Notes: generated from the sequence alone by a model not told the origin. Counted from the first letter of the stretch, positions 34,385 through 44,616 are shown. The stretch: DNA of 64,000 nucleotides from an uncultured Ruminococcus sp. (GCA_934463425.1 CAKSJP010000001.1:62001-126000); one strand, 5' to 3'. Numbers and translations are program-made.

Positions 34385-34933
34385 ATGCGTGTAATTGCCG
34401 GCAGTGCAAAAGGCAGAAAATTGAAAACACTAGAAGGAATGGATGTCCGTCCCACAACAGACAAAGTTAAGGAAGCGATTTTCTCGGCGATCCAGTTTGA
34501 TTTGCCGGGAGCTGTGGTGTTGGATCTGTTTGCCGGAAGCGGTCAGATGGGAATCGAAGCTCTGAGCCGCGGTGCAGCCGGTGCAGTGTTTGTGGATAAT
34601 TCTCCACGTTCTCTCCGGATGACTCAGGAAAATCTGGAATCTGTACAGCTGGCAGATCAGGCACAGCTGCATCAGATGGAAGCACAGTCCTTTTTACAAA
34701 CTGCCGGGATGCAATTTGACATTGCTATTCTGGATCCGCCATACCATAAGGGAATTCTGAAACAACTTCTGCCGCTTCTGTCAAAATGTATGCGAACAGA
34801 TGGCATCGTCATCTGCGAACATGAAACAGGCTTGGAAATGCCGGAAACAGTAGCAGAATTGGTGCAGAAAAAGCAAAAAAAATACGGCGCAATTACCGTG
34901 ACGACATATGTATGCAGAAGGGATGAAGCGTAA
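34385..34933 (+). CDS. rsmD: 16S rRNA guanine(966)-N2 methyltransferase RsmD
   Basis: A 182-aa SAM enzyme. It shows MRVIAGSAKGRKL, RPTTDKVKEAIFS, the SAM loop VLDLFAGSGQMGIEALSRG and DPPYHKG (substrate motif). ATG 34385 has AGGAG eight bases ahead. The ATG at 34379 is too close to it and longer frames do not match the family. It lies 1 base before coaD, the usual Firmicute pair. Confidence 0.95.
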   Translation: MRVIAGSAKGRKLKTLEGMDVRPTTDKVKEAIFSAIQFDLPGAVVLDLFAGSGQMGIEALSRGAAGAVFVDNSPRSLRMTQENLESVQLADQAQLHQMEAQSFLQTAGMQFDIAILDPPYHKGILKQLLPLLSKCMRTDGIVICEHETGLEMPETVAELVQKKQKKYGAITVTTYVCRRDEA

Positions 34934-34934
34934 T

Positions 34935-35432
34935 ATGGAGCGAATTGCAGTTTGTCCAGGCAGTTTTGATCCTGTTACAGTGGGACATTTGGATATTATT
35001 ACACGGGCATCGAAGCTGTTTGATCAGGTGATCGTTCTGGTGTCAAAAAACATCATGAAAAACAATGCCTGTTTTTCTCCGCAGGAGCGAAAGGATATGA
35101 TTCTCTGCGTGACCAGAGATCTTCCTAATGTAACGGTAGATATTTCAGATGGACTTCTGGCGAATTATGTAAAGGATGCCGGTGCTACGGCAATTGTAAA
35201 AGGACTTCGCGCAGTCAGCGATTTTGAGTACGAATTTCAAATGGCATTGGCGAACCGAAAGCTTTATGCAGGTGCCGAAACCGTTTTTTTGACGACAACC
35301 TCTGAGAACATGTATTTAAGTTCTAGTGTGGTCAAACAGATCGCAGCGTTTGGCGGAGATATCAGCCATTTTGTTCCGCCTGAAATTTTAGATATGATTG
35401 TGAATCGATTGGTAAAGGAGAAGCTGTCATGA
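34935..35432 (+). CDS. coaD: Phosphopantetheine adenylyltransferase CoaD
   Basis: A 165-aa coenzyme A enzyme of the nucleotidyltransferase superfamily. It has AVCPGSFDPVTVGHLDII with the T/HxGH signature, VKGLRAVSDFEYEFQMA, and YLSSSVVKQIA (second signature, ISSS-like). ATG 34935 begins the family N-terminus. It overlaps the next gene by 4 bases (ATGA). Confidence 0.96.
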   Translation: MERIAVCPGSFDPVTVGHLDIITRASKLFDQVIVLVSKNIMKNNACFSPQERKDMILCVTRDLPNVTVDISDGLLANYVKDAGATAIVKGLRAVSDFEYEFQMALANRKLYAGAETVFLTTTSENMYLSSSVVKQIAAFGGDISHFVPPEILDMIVNRLVKEKLS

Positions 35433-35881
35433 ACATAGAAGAAATTTTGGATGATATGGATGATTTGCTGGATCGCTCCCGCCCGATTCCGTTTGCTGCG
35501 CACAAGGCAGTGATCGATGCGGATCGAATGCGGGAATTGCTAAATTCAGCACATTTGAATATTCCGGCAGAAATCAAGCGGGCAAAGCTCATTGATTCTG
35601 ACTGTGACCGCATTATTAACGAAGCACGGCATAAGGCAGAGGCGATTATTCAGGATGCAGAAGCACGTGCAAAGCAGATGCTGTCTGAACAGACAATTTT
35701 GCAGGAGGCAAAAAAACGAGCTTTGGATATGCTGACAAAAGCTCAGAACGGCTCAAACGATATCAAGGATGCTGCCGAGAAATATGTTAATCATTTACTC
35801 AATGATGCACAGGATTATTTTCAGAATGGATTGCAGGAGATTCAGCAAACAAAAAATAAGATTGATAGCCTGAAAAAATAA
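35429..35881 (+). CDS. Coiled-coil protein coupled to coaD
   Basis: A 150-aa, highly charged helical protein without membrane segment. The stretch about 50-145 (SDCDRIINEARHKAEAIIQDAEARAKQML) has the alanine/acidic heptad pattern of F/V-ATPase b/E subunits and DivIVA-like coiled coils. It is often annotated as ATPase-like in related genomes, but no ATP-binding motif is present. The ATGA overlap with coaD implies coupled translation. The function is unknown. Confidence 0.78.
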   Translation: MNIEEILDDMDDLLDRSRPIPFAAHKAVIDADRMRELLNSAHLNIPAEIKRAKLIDSDCDRIINEARHKAEAIIQDAEARAKQMLSEQTILQEAKKRALDMLTKAQNGSNDIKDAAEKYVNHLLNDAQDYFQNGLQEIQQTKNKIDSLKK

Positions 35882-35981
35882 GAAAGTGAAGTTCTGACGG
35901 AAAATTTATAAATCAGATAACAATTCGACATATTTTTTTGCTATACTATAAAAATAGAAAAAGGCGAAGCAGAGTGCATAG

Positions 35982-36048
35982 GCGTTTGTTTCATACCTGA
36001 AAGCAGTAAATGAAAAATGTGAAACTGACCTTGATACCTCATAAACGC
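35982..36048 (+). promoter_or_regulatory. Possible structured leader of the Lrp/AsnC gene
   Basis: GCGTTT (35982-35987) pairs with AAACGC (36043-36048), and an inner TTTCAT (35989-35994) pairs with ATGAAA (36010-36015). No T-run or known riboswitch core is seen. The preceding -10-like TATACT lies near 35943 with no good -35. Confidence 0.25.
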
Positions 36049-36078
36049 TTTGGCTGAAAGAAAGGTTGCGATACGTTC

Positions 36079-36522
36079 ATGGATAAAATCGATGCCATGT
36101 TGATTACATTATTACAGGAAAATGCCAGAGCGCCGCTGAAGCTCCTTGCGTCTAAAGTATTTCTGTCTGCTCCGGCTGTGTCTTCCCGAATCGATAAACT
36201 AGAAAAGCAGGGGATCATTCTGGGTTATAACACTGTTATAGATCGGCAGAAGCTGGGATATCATATTACTGCTTTTATTAATCTGGAATTGTCTGCAGAT
36301 CAAAAATCGGAATTTTATCCGTTTATCAGCAGTTGCCCAAATGTTTTGGAGTGCAACTGTATTACCGGCGTATATTCCATGCTGATCAAGGTAGCGTTTC
36401 CGTCTACACAGGAGTTGGACACATTTATTGGAAAGATCCAGCGCTTTGGAAACACCTCCACACAAATCGTGTTCTCGACACCGGTGCCGCACCGCGAAAT
36501 TATTGTAGAACCAAACACTTGA
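36079..36522 (+). CDS. Lrp/AsnC family transcriptional regulator
   Basis: A 147-aa regulator with an N-terminal helix-turn-helix (about 3-50; DKIDAMLITLLQENARAPLKLLASKV, SAPAVSSRIDKLEKQGII) and a C-terminal RAM/ligand domain (about 60-140; AFINLELSADQ, LECNCITGVYSMLIKVA). It probably senses an amino acid. It is flanked by a leader and a strong terminator and is transcribed alone, so its targets are not evident. Confidence 0.9.
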   Translation: MDKIDAMLITLLQENARAPLKLLASKVFLSAPAVSSRIDKLEKQGIILGYNTVIDRQKLGYHITAFINLELSADQKSEFYPFISSCPNVLECNCITGVYSMLIKVAFPSTQELDTFIGKIQRFGNTSTQIVFSTPVPHREIIVEPNT

Positions 36523-36550
36523 GTTTAGAACAGCACAATTGATAAAATGG

Positions 36551-36580
36551 CCGCATTGTGAAGCACAGTGCGGTTTTTTT
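36551..36580 (+). terminator. Terminator of the Lrp/AsnC gene
   Basis: CCGCAtTGTG at 36551-36560 pairs with CACAgTGCGG at 36564-36573, followed by T7. Confidence 0.85.
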
Positions 36581-36591
36581 GTGCCATAAAA

Positions 36592-36620
36592 TTGACTTTT
36601 CCCAGCTGAACTGGTATAAT
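36592..36620 (+). promoter_or_regulatory. Promoter for addB-addA-rsmA
   Basis: TTGACT at 36592-36597, a 17-bp gap, TATAAT at 36615-36620. This is one of the strongest promoters in the window, about 80 bases ahead of addB. Confidence 0.75.
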
Positions 36621-36702
36621 AGGAGAAAAGACGTTGCCGTATGAAGCATGACTGTTGGCTTTTATGAGATTGCTTTTGATTTGACAAGGAGGTGCAGAGT
36701 AA

Positions 36703-39700
36703 TTGCTGCATATGATTATAGGCGGTGCAGGCTGTGGAAAATCCACGCGGCTGATTCAGCTGCTGCAAAAGCAGGTCTCTGCCGGAGAACATGTTCTGAC
36801 ATTGGTGCCGGAGCAGTTTTCCTACGAATTTGATCAGAAATTATACAGGATCCTCGGCCCGATCGCATTCAATCAGCTGGAAACGCATAGCTTTAAGTCT
36901 ATGGCGCGGGCGGTTTTTCAGCGATTTGGCTTCGTACCGGACGGTAGGCAAAATGCAGATGACCTGACACGGACGGCGCTGCTGCATGAAGCGGTGCTTT
37001 GTGTTTCGGAACGAGAAAAAAAGCTGGGACTTTTGGAAAAACAATGCCGTCAGCCGTTGTTCATCCAAGAGCTTTCTGCGATGTTTTCTCAGTTTCGCCG
37101 CAGCGGTATCCAGCCGGAGCATCTCTATGCCTCCAGTGCATCACTCAGCGGCAGACTGCAGGAAAAAACTTTAGATCTGTTTGAGATCTATCAGAAATAC
37201 GATCAGCTTTTGGAACAGCATCAACTAAAAGATACGGAAAGCGATTTGACAGAAGCCGCAGCGATTGCCAATGGTCAGGATGCATTTTTGGGAGATGTGC
37301 TTTGCCTGGATGAGTTTGAAAGCTTTACGAAAGACGAATATGAAATGCTTTCTGTGCTGCTTTCCTCCTGTAAGGAAATCTATATCGCTCTGCGGACTGA
37401 TGGCACAGCGTCAACTCCTTTTTCGCTATTCCAAACGGTACAAGACACCATGAATCAACTGACGCAGATGGCGAGAAAACTGCATATTCCAGTAGAAACC
37501 ATATGCTGTCAAACGCCTTACCGCTTTCAATCTGTCGAACTACAGTGGCTGAATCAGCATGTATTCCGCAGTACACAGATCTTTTCCGGTGCGGCACCAC
37601 ATCTGCACATTTCTGAGGCGCAGTCCCCGAATGAAGAAGCGGACTATGTCTGCGCCACGATCCGGCGGCTTTTGGCGGCAGATCCAACCCTGCGGTGCCG
37701 GGATATTGCAGTATTGTCCAACCAGATGTCTGATTATAAAAGCATTCTGGAAACTGCTATGGAGCGCTATGAACTGCCTTGCTATGTGGATGAGAAAGAG
37801 TCCATGAGATATACGCCGCTTTTGGTTTATGTGCACACATTGCTTGGATTGCTGCAAAGCAAACAGCCGGATACTGAACTGCTGCTCCGTCTAGGAAAAA
37901 CTGGACTGACACCATGTGCCGCGCAGGAAATTGCAGAGTTGGAGAACTATTGCTATACCTGGCAGATCGACGGAAAAACATGGCGTAATCCGTTTACTGG
38001 CGGCGATGCAAAAAAACCGGAGCTTGTCCGGCAAAAGCTGATGTATCTGTTGGAAGATATGCAGCAGAAAATGCACGGCTGTCATACCGGAGCAGATTTT
38101 TGTGCTGCTTTCTATGACTTTCTGACCGATCAGCATGTGCAGGAACAGCTGGATCAACAGCTTTTGTCAGTGACAGAAGAGCAAAAACGGATGGCATTGC
38201 AAAAAGAGTGGGCATCTGCCTGGAACAGCTTCATTGAAATCCTGGAGCACCTGTCGGCGCTTTATGCGGAATTGCAGTTGCAGCTTTCGGAATTTTGTGG
38301 TATTCTGAGCGCCTTGACCGGAAGCATTCAGCGTGCAACGCCGCCGCGGACATTAGATGCTGTTTTGATTTCCCAGGGAAGCACTGCTCGCCTGAATGCT
38401 CCGAAAATCGTGTTTCTGTTGGGCGTGTGTGAAGGCGTATTTCCGGCATCTCCCAGTGGAAGTGCAGTTTTTTCGGAACGCGACTGCCGGATCTTGGAAA
38501 AGCTGGAACTTTCTGTAGCGAAGCCCCAGGAAAGCCAGATGGCAGATGCAAGACTGGCTGCATATAAGCTGCTGTCCTCTGCTTCTCACGCGCTGTATCT
38601 GACCTATCCGAATGTGAATGTCACTCACGAAAAATGCTATCCGTCCTCTGTAGTCACACAAATGCAGCGGATGTTTCCCGAAGCGCAGACCTTGCGTCAA
38701 AGTTGTGCTGCACTGGGCACTTCTTATTATAGTGCAACCATGCATGCGGCATATTATCAGTATGTGCAAAATTATACAGAACAATCTGCGGATACTGCTT
38801 CTGTGGAGCAGCTTCTTCGGGAAAATCCGTTGTATGCCCACCAATTGGAAAATCTTTCGCGCTTGACAAGGAAACGGGAAGAGGATGCGCCGGCATTCGA
38901 TGTACCAGATCCTGAACTGATGGAGCAGTACCTGGGTGATACCATACAGCTTTCCGCATCAGCACTGGAGCGCTATCAGAAATGCCCGTTTCAGTATTAT
39001 TGTCAGGACATTCTGCGGCTGTATCAGCGTCAGAAAATACAGATGACTGGTGCAAACAACGGCAGCATGGTGCACTATTGTCTGGAACAGATCCTGCGAA
39101 ATCATGACAAAGAATCATTTCTTGCACTGCTGCCGGGACAGCTGCAAAAGGAAATTGAGACGCTTGCCGCGGCATACTGGCAGGAAAATATGGGCGGTGA
39201 CTTTTCCAAAAGCGGCAGAGAGCAGGCAATCTATCGACACGCAGTTTCAAATGTTCTGCCAGTGCTGCTTCACCTCCAGGCGGAATTTCGTCAGTCTGCT
39301 TTTACTCCATACAGCGTAGAATTGCAGATCTCTCCCCGAAATCCGGATTTTCCGCCAATCTGTCTCAAGACGGCACATGGTCAGACGGTACGCCTGATCG
39401 GAAAAGTAGACCGTGTGGATCTCTGTCAAGACGGAGACAAGCAGTGGGTGCGTGTTGTGGATTATAAAACCGGGAAAAAAGAATTTTCTATGGGAAATCT
39501 GCTGTACGGTCTGGATATGCAGATGTTAATTTATCTGTTTTCTATTCTGTCTCCGGGAACTGCTCTGGCGGGTGCCAGTCCGGCAGGCGTGCTCTATCTG
39601 CCGGCAGGAAAGGTTCGCAGCGACCAGGAGCGCGGCAGTGCTGCACCGCCGGAAAAAGCGGAAAACGATGCGTATAAAATGAATGGTGTATTACTGCGCG

Positions 39701-40068
39701 ACACCCATTTGCTGCAATTGATGGAGAAAAAAGGCGAAGGCATCTACATTCCGGGGAAAGTGGATGGCAATGGTCAACTGGATACGAAGCGGCAAAAAGG
39801 AGAGTTTCTGACAGAGGAGCAGATGCATAGTCTGCGCGGTTATGTTTTAGATCAGCTGAAGACTATGGCAGAGCGCGTATACCGCGGAGAGATCGATGCG
39901 CTTCCGCTGCAATTCTCTGACAACGATCCTTGCGCTTTTTGCGCATTTGCCAATGTCTGCGGCAATTCAGAACTGTGCCGGAAGCAGCCACTGACAGAAA
40001 GCAAAGCGCAGCGGGAAAAGAAAATGTTTGAGATCCTGGAAAAAACCAAAAAGGAGGAAATGGACTGA
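36703..40068 (+). CDS. addB: AddB, helicase/exonuclease subunit B
   Basis: A 1121-aa partner of AddA in double-strand-break end resection. It has a Walker A GGAGCGKST near residue 7 and a helicase-like body. The C-terminal RecB-type nuclease has VDYKTGKKEF near 925 and Fe-S cysteines (CPFQYYC near 765, CAFCAFANVC near 1070). The TTG at 36703 is chosen because GGAGG lies at normal spacing. The ATG at 36712 is too far from it. It overlaps addA by 1 base. Confidence 0.95.
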   Translation: MLHMIIGGAGCGKSTRLIQLLQKQVSAGEHVLTLVPEQFSYEFDQKLYRILGPIAFNQLETHSFKSMARAVFQRFGFVPDGRQNADDLTRTALLHEAVLCVSEREKKLGLLEKQCRQPLFIQELSAMFSQFRRSGIQPEHLYASSASLSGRLQEKTLDLFEIYQKYDQLLEQHQLKDTESDLTEAAAIANGQDAFLGDVLCLDEFESFTKDEYEMLSVLLSSCKEIYIALRTDGTASTPFSLFQTVQDTMNQLTQMARKLHIPVETICCQTPYRFQSVELQWLNQHVFRSTQIFSGAAPHLHISEAQSPNEEADYVCATIRRLLAADPTLRCRDIAVLSNQMSDYKSILETAMERYELPCYVDEKESMRYTPLLVYVHTLLGLLQSKQPDTELLLRLGKTGLTPCAAQEIAELENYCYTWQIDGKTWRNPFTGGDAKKPELVRQKLMYLLEDMQQKMHGCHTGADFCAAFYDFLTDQHVQEQLDQQLLSVTEEQKRMALQKEWASAWNSFIEILEHLSALYAELQLQLSEFCGILSALTGSIQRATPPRTLDAVLISQGSTARLNAPKIVFLLGVCEGVFPASPSGSAVFSERDCRILEKLELSVAKPQESQMADARLAAYKLLSSASHALYLTYPNVNVTHEKCYPSSVVTQMQRMFPEAQTLRQSCAALGTSYYSATMHAAYYQYVQNYTEQSADTASVEQLLRENPLYAHQLENLSRLTRKREEDAPAFDVPDPELMEQYLGDTIQLSASALERYQKCPFQYYCQDILRLYQRQKIQMTGANNGSMVHYCLEQILRNHDKESFLALLPGQLQKEIETLAAAYWQENMGGDFSKSGREQAIYRHAVSNVLPVLLHLQAEFRQSAFTPYSVELQISPRNPDFPPICLKTAHGQTVRLIGKVDRVDLCQDGDKQWVRVVDYKTGKKEFSMGNLLYGLDMQMLIYLFSILSPGTALAGASPAGVLYLPAGKVRSDQERGSAAPPEKAENDAYKMNGVLLRDTHLLQLMEKKGEGIYIPGKVDGNGQLDTKRQKGEFLTEEQMHSLRGYVLDQLKTMAERVYRGEIDALPLQFSDNDPCAFCAFANVCGNSELCRKQPLTESKAQREKKMFEILEKTKKEEMD

Positions 40069-43000
40069 TGGCATGGACAGAACAACAAAATGAAGCAATC
40101 ATCCGGCGCGACTGCGGTCTGATCGTTTCTGCGGCAGCAGGAAGCGGAAAAACATCCGTTCTGGTGGAACGTCTGCTCCGGATCCTGATGGATGATAATC
40201 CCAAGCACTGTGTTCCGGCAGATCAGATGATCGTTGTGACATTCACCAAAGATGCGGCTGCAGAAATGCGTTCACGACTGTACCAGGCTTTGGATGAGCA
40301 GCTTCAGCAGCAGCCAGAAAATCAATGGCTTTATCAGCAGCAAATCCGTCTGCAAAATGCCCATATCAGTACGATCAGTTCCTTCTGTTTTGAACTGATC
40401 CGGGACAATGTGGCGGAGCAAGGAATAACCGCCGGTTTTCGCGTGCTGAACGAAACAGAAAATCGTCTCATCGCCTCTAAAGCGGCAGATCGTGTGCTGA
40501 ATCACTGGCATGCAGAACATCCGGAAAAAATGCAGTTTCTATGGGATTGCTTCTGTGAAAAGGATGATAAACCGCTGGAGACTCTGGTTATGGAATTGCA
40601 TACGTTTCTGGGTTCTGTTCCTTTTCGGGATGTATGGAGCGAAAAGGTCATGGAGGGACTGCGGCAACCGTTGGAACGATCGGAGTATCACCATCTTTTT
40701 CTAAAACAGTTAGAGCAACAGGTACAGACTGCTGTTCGACTTGCCAATGAAGCGGCTGATCTGGCAGCATGTGCCTATGATTCCGTAGCGGACAACAATC
40801 TCCTTCCGCGGGTCGAACTGGATGCACAGTGTCTGGAAAAGGTGCTGCACCTGCTTCAAGCACAGGAAAGTGATGCGCAGAAGATTTCGTCGATCCTTCA
40901 GGAAAAGCGCCAAAACTGCGGTCAGTTTCCGAGAAAAAATAAGCACACTACAGATTTGGAAGCATTTGAACGTGTCAAGCAGCTGCGGAAGCAGTATGAG
41001 GCGATCGAAAAAAAGGTACTTCAAATTCTGGAACTGACTTACCCTTATGAGGCAGATGATCTGGCGGTAAATGCGCGTCTGATGCCGCTTCTGTTGGAAA
41101 TAGAAGCGGAATTTTCTGCGGAGATCTGGAAGGAAAAGGTGTGTCAGAACGCGCTGGGATTTGATGATGCAGAGCGCATGGCACTGGAACTTTTAGCGGA
41201 ATTGACACCAGACGGCAAAATCCGTCCGACAGCACTGGCGAAGGAGTTGCAGGATTATTACCGTCTGATTATGATCGATGAGTATCAGGACTCGAATAAT
41301 AAACAGGATGATATCTTCAAGCTGCTTTCCCGAAACTGCATCGTGCCGGAGACAGGCGAACTGCGGTACGGCGATAATGTATTTTTGGTGGGAGATGTCA
41401 AGCAGTCAATTTATCGGTTCCGTCTGGCAAATCCGCAAAACTTCGTTCATGCGATCACAGATGCCGGCAGCGCAGAAAGTGTCTGCGATCACATTGTTCT
41501 GAACCGCAATTTCCGCAGCGTCCCTGCGGTACTGCATTTCGTCAACTTCATCTGCGGCAGTCTGATGTCTGCGGCATGCGGCGATGTGGAGTATAATGAG
41601 GCGGAATCTCTGCGCCCCGGATCTGCTGTTGCAGAGCTGCTGCCGCCAGAGCAGCAAAAGGTCACTGTGGCAGTGCTCTCTCCAGAGGAGGATGCGGTGG
41701 AGGATATCCAAGCGGTGTATATGATTCGGAAGATCCAGCAGATGATCGATGAAGGTGTTCCTGTGGCGGAAAAAGACGGCTCGCTTCGCCCTTGTCGTTA
41801 CGGTGATTTTTGCATTTTACTGCGCAGCAATGCTTATTGCAGTGCCTTTGCGCATGCTTTGGAAGAAGCGGGTATACCGGTGCAAAGCCCCGAAGAAACC
41901 GGCTATCTTCAGGCACGGGAGATCAGCGTTTTGCTGGATATGCTTCGTGTGCTGGATAATCCGCTGTTGGACACCTCTCTTGCGGCGGTAATGCTGTCAC
42001 CAATGTTTTGGTTTACTGCGGAGGAAATGATGCAGATTCGTATGCTTGCCAAGACAGCATGCCTGTATCATGCTGTCTGCCTTGCGATCGGAGAAACGCC
42101 TGCAGAAAAACCGCTACAGCTGCCAGTACATCTTATAGAGAAATGCCAACGGCTGTATGATACCATACAGAAACTGCGTCAGGCATCCGGCATGATGACT
42201 TTAGAAGCCCTGATCCGCCGCATCTATGACACCACAGATTTTCTTTCTGTGATGCAGCTGACGGAAAATGGCGCACGAAAGCGCGCGAATCTGAATTTGC
42301 TGCTGCAGTATGCGAAACAATATGAAGAAAACACGGATGCAGCCCACGGTGGTGTGTCTGGATTCCTGCGCTATATTGACTGGCTTTTGGAAAGCGGCAA
42401 CGATTTTCAGCAGACCACACTCTCTGCCGGAGAGGAAAATGCAGTGGCAGTCAAGACTATGCATCGTTCCAAAGGCTTGGAATATCCTTTTGTCTTTCTA
42501 GGAAAGCTGGAGAAAAAATTCTCAACGGATGACAGCAAGAAAAATGCGCAGTTTTCTGAAAAAGGTCTGGTGGGATTCACAGTAAAGAATCCAGAGCAGT
42601 ATACCCGCATCAAGACAATGCCTTTTACTGTCATTGATGCCGAGAACCGAAACGCCATGAAGAGTGAGGAACTGCGTCTGTTGTATGTGGCAATGACACG
42701 GGCGAAGCAGCAGCTGTTTTTGACGCTGGATCTGAAAAAGATCCGCACCAAAAAGACAGATCACCTGGCAAACTATAGCATCTCTATTCTCTCAGACGGC
42801 ACACTGCCGCTGCAAATGGTGCAGGATGCGGATTCTATGGCAAAATGGATCTGGATGTGCCTGGTGCTGCGCCATGATTTGCAGCTGGCAGAGGCTATAG
42901 ACTTACTGCCGTGCACCTGGCAGCAGCCGAAATGGGGCAGTGCAGCAGAGATCACCTATGCATTTGACGTGCCGGAAGCTGTGTCTGCCGTGGAAGCACA

Positions 43001-43712
43001 ACCGGAAACTGTTGTGCTGCCGGATTTGGCAAAGGTGGAGGAACTGCGTCAGCTGACCGCGTTTCAATATACGTCTCCGGATACGGAACGAGAATCATTG
43101 CTCAGTGTTTCTGCGATTCAGGAAACTAAAAACCATTGCGCGCCGGTTTGGAAGCGTCCGGACTTTCGCCGGAAAAAAGGCGGACTCACTGGGGCAGAGC
43201 GCGGAACAGCGATTCATACATTTTTTCAATATGCAGATTTTCAGCTTGCGCAAAATGATGTCTCAGCAGAAATTCAGCGTCTGCAAAAGTTTGGATTCCT
43301 GACACCAGAACAGGCAGATGCTGTAAAACCGGAAATTCCGGCAGCATTTTTCCGGGATGCACTGTATCAGCGGCTCTGCCGTTCCAAGCGTGTACTTCGG
43401 GAACAAAAATTCCTGGTGCAGTGCCGTGATCTGAGTGCAGATCCAGAGGCGGCAGCAATTCTGCACCGCTATGAAAATTCTGACAGTATCCTGAAAGGCA
43501 TCATCGACCTGGCATTTCAGGAAGGTGACGGATTTGTCCTGGTGGATTATAAGACCGACACGGTTTCTTCTCCGGACGATCTGATTCGCAGCTATCGGGA
43601 ACAGCTGATTCTATACCGCGGTGCGCTGCAATGCATTACCGGTATGCCAGTGCGTCAGTGCTATCTTTACAGCACACATTTTCAAAAGAGTATTGAGGTA
43701 GAAATATCATGA
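40068..43712 (+). CDS. addA: AddA, helicase/exonuclease subunit A
   Basis: A 1214-aa superfamily 1 helicase with nuclease. Motifs are AAAGSGKT near residue 24, VTFTKDAAAEMR, DEYQDSN, VGDVKQSIYRFR, LNRNFRS, KTMHRSKGLEYPFV and AMTRAKQQL. The C-terminal nuclease has GTAIHTFFQ and LVDYKTDT near 1160. GGAGG lies in the addB end. It overlaps rsmA by 4 bases. Confidence 0.96.
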   Translation: MAWTEQQNEAIIRRDCGLIVSAAAGSGKTSVLVERLLRILMDDNPKHCVPADQMIVVTFTKDAAAEMRSRLYQALDEQLQQQPENQWLYQQQIRLQNAHISTISSFCFELIRDNVAEQGITAGFRVLNETENRLIASKAADRVLNHWHAEHPEKMQFLWDCFCEKDDKPLETLVMELHTFLGSVPFRDVWSEKVMEGLRQPLERSEYHHLFLKQLEQQVQTAVRLANEAADLAACAYDSVADNNLLPRVELDAQCLEKVLHLLQAQESDAQKISSILQEKRQNCGQFPRKNKHTTDLEAFERVKQLRKQYEAIEKKVLQILELTYPYEADDLAVNARLMPLLLEIEAEFSAEIWKEKVCQNALGFDDAERMALELLAELTPDGKIRPTALAKELQDYYRLIMIDEYQDSNNKQDDIFKLLSRNCIVPETGELRYGDNVFLVGDVKQSIYRFRLANPQNFVHAITDAGSAESVCDHIVLNRNFRSVPAVLHFVNFICGSLMSAACGDVEYNEAESLRPGSAVAELLPPEQQKVTVAVLSPEEDAVEDIQAVYMIRKIQQMIDEGVPVAEKDGSLRPCRYGDFCILLRSNAYCSAFAHALEEAGIPVQSPEETGYLQAREISVLLDMLRVLDNPLLDTSLAAVMLSPMFWFTAEEMMQIRMLAKTACLYHAVCLAIGETPAEKPLQLPVHLIEKCQRLYDTIQKLRQASGMMTLEALIRRIYDTTDFLSVMQLTENGARKRANLNLLLQYAKQYEENTDAAHGGVSGFLRYIDWLLESGNDFQQTTLSAGEENAVAVKTMHRSKGLEYPFVFLGKLEKKFSTDDSKKNAQFSEKGLVGFTVKNPEQYTRIKTMPFTVIDAENRNAMKSEELRLLYVAMTRAKQQLFLTLDLKKIRTKKTDHLANYSISILSDGTLPLQMVQDADSMAKWIWMCLVLRHDLQLAEAIDLLPCTWQQPKWGSAAEITYAFDVPEAVSAVEAQPETVVLPDLAKVEELRQLTAFQYTSPDTERESLLSVSAIQETKNHCAPVWKRPDFRRKKGGLTGAERGTAIHTFFQYADFQLAQNDVSAEIQRLQKFGFLTPEQADAVKPEIPAAFFRDALYQRLCRSKRVLREQKFLVQCRDLSADPEAAAILHRYENSDSILKGIIDLAFQEGDGFVLVDYKTDTVSSPDDLIRSYREQLILYRGALQCITGMPVRQCYLYSTHFQKSIEVEIS

Positions 43713-44590
43713 TGAATTTAACCGATATGAAAACGGTTCGCTCTATTTTAGGAAAGCATGGGTTTCATTTTTCCAAAAAACTGGGGCAAAACTTTTTGAT
43801 CGACCCGTCTGTTTGCCCGCGGATCGCCGACGAGGGCAATGCAGCTTCCGGTTACGGGGTGTTGGAGATCGGCCCCGGCATCGGAACGCTGACGCAGCAG
43901 CTGGCACTTCGGGCGGAAAAGGTCACTTCAGTGGAACTGGATCAGCGCCTGCTGCCGATCCTGGAGGAAACCGTAGGGGAGTTTGATAACCTGCATGTGC
44001 TGCACGGAGATATTCTGCAATTTGATGTGCCGCAGCTTCTGGAGCAGGAATTTCCGGGGCTTCGTGTAGCAGTCTGTGCAAATCTGCCTTACTATATCAC
44101 AACACCGATCCTGATGCACTTGTTGGAAAGCGGTGCACCGATCGACTCTATCACAGTTATGGTGCAGAAAGAGGTGGCAGAAAAGCTGCAGGCACCGGTC
44201 GGCACAAGAAATTCCGGTGCAATTACGGCTGCTGTCAATTATTATGGTACTGTAGAGATGCTGTTTACCGTACCCAGAGACAGCTTCCTGCCGCCGCCGA
44301 ATGTAGATTCCGCGGTGATCCGGATCGATGTGCAGAAACGCTATGCAGATCTGATTCATGATCCGGAGCATTTCTTCGCCATGCTGAAACACGGATTTTC
44401 CCAGCGCCGCAAGACACTGGTCAACTCTCTTTCTGCCACCATGCATTATGAAAAAGTTTTTTTGCTGGAAACGCTTCGAGGTTTGGAACTGCCGGAGACA
44501 GTACGCATGGAAAATCTGACGATGGAGCAGCTTGCAGCATTGAGCAATTGTCTCTCGGTCAAGAACAGCACGGGAACGGAAAAAGTGTGA
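43709..44590 (+). CDS. rsmA: 16S rRNA adenine dimethyltransferase RsmA (KsgA)
   Basis: A 293-aa enzyme that dimethylates A1518 and A1519 (E. coli numbering) in 16S rRNA. It shows KKLGQNFLIDPS, the SAM loop VLEIGPGIGTLTQQL, VELDQRLLPIL and NLPYYITTPIL. It starts at ATG 43709 in an ATGA overlap with addA. A second in-frame ATG at 43712 is also possible. Confidence 0.96.
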   Translation: MMNLTDMKTVRSILGKHGFHFSKKLGQNFLIDPSVCPRIADEGNAASGYGVLEIGPGIGTLTQQLALRAEKVTSVELDQRLLPILEETVGEFDNLHVLHGDILQFDVPQLLEQEFPGLRVAVCANLPYYITTPILMHLLESGAPIDSITVMVQKEVAEKLQAPVGTRNSGAITAAVNYYGTVEMLFTVPRDSFLPPPNVDSAVIRIDVQKRYADLIHDPEHFFAMLKHGFSQRRKTLVNSLSATMHYEKVFLLETLRGLELPETVRMENLTMEQLAALSNCLSVKNSTGTEKV

Positions 44591-44616
44591 ATTTTTCTGG
44601 AATTGTAAAAAACCAC

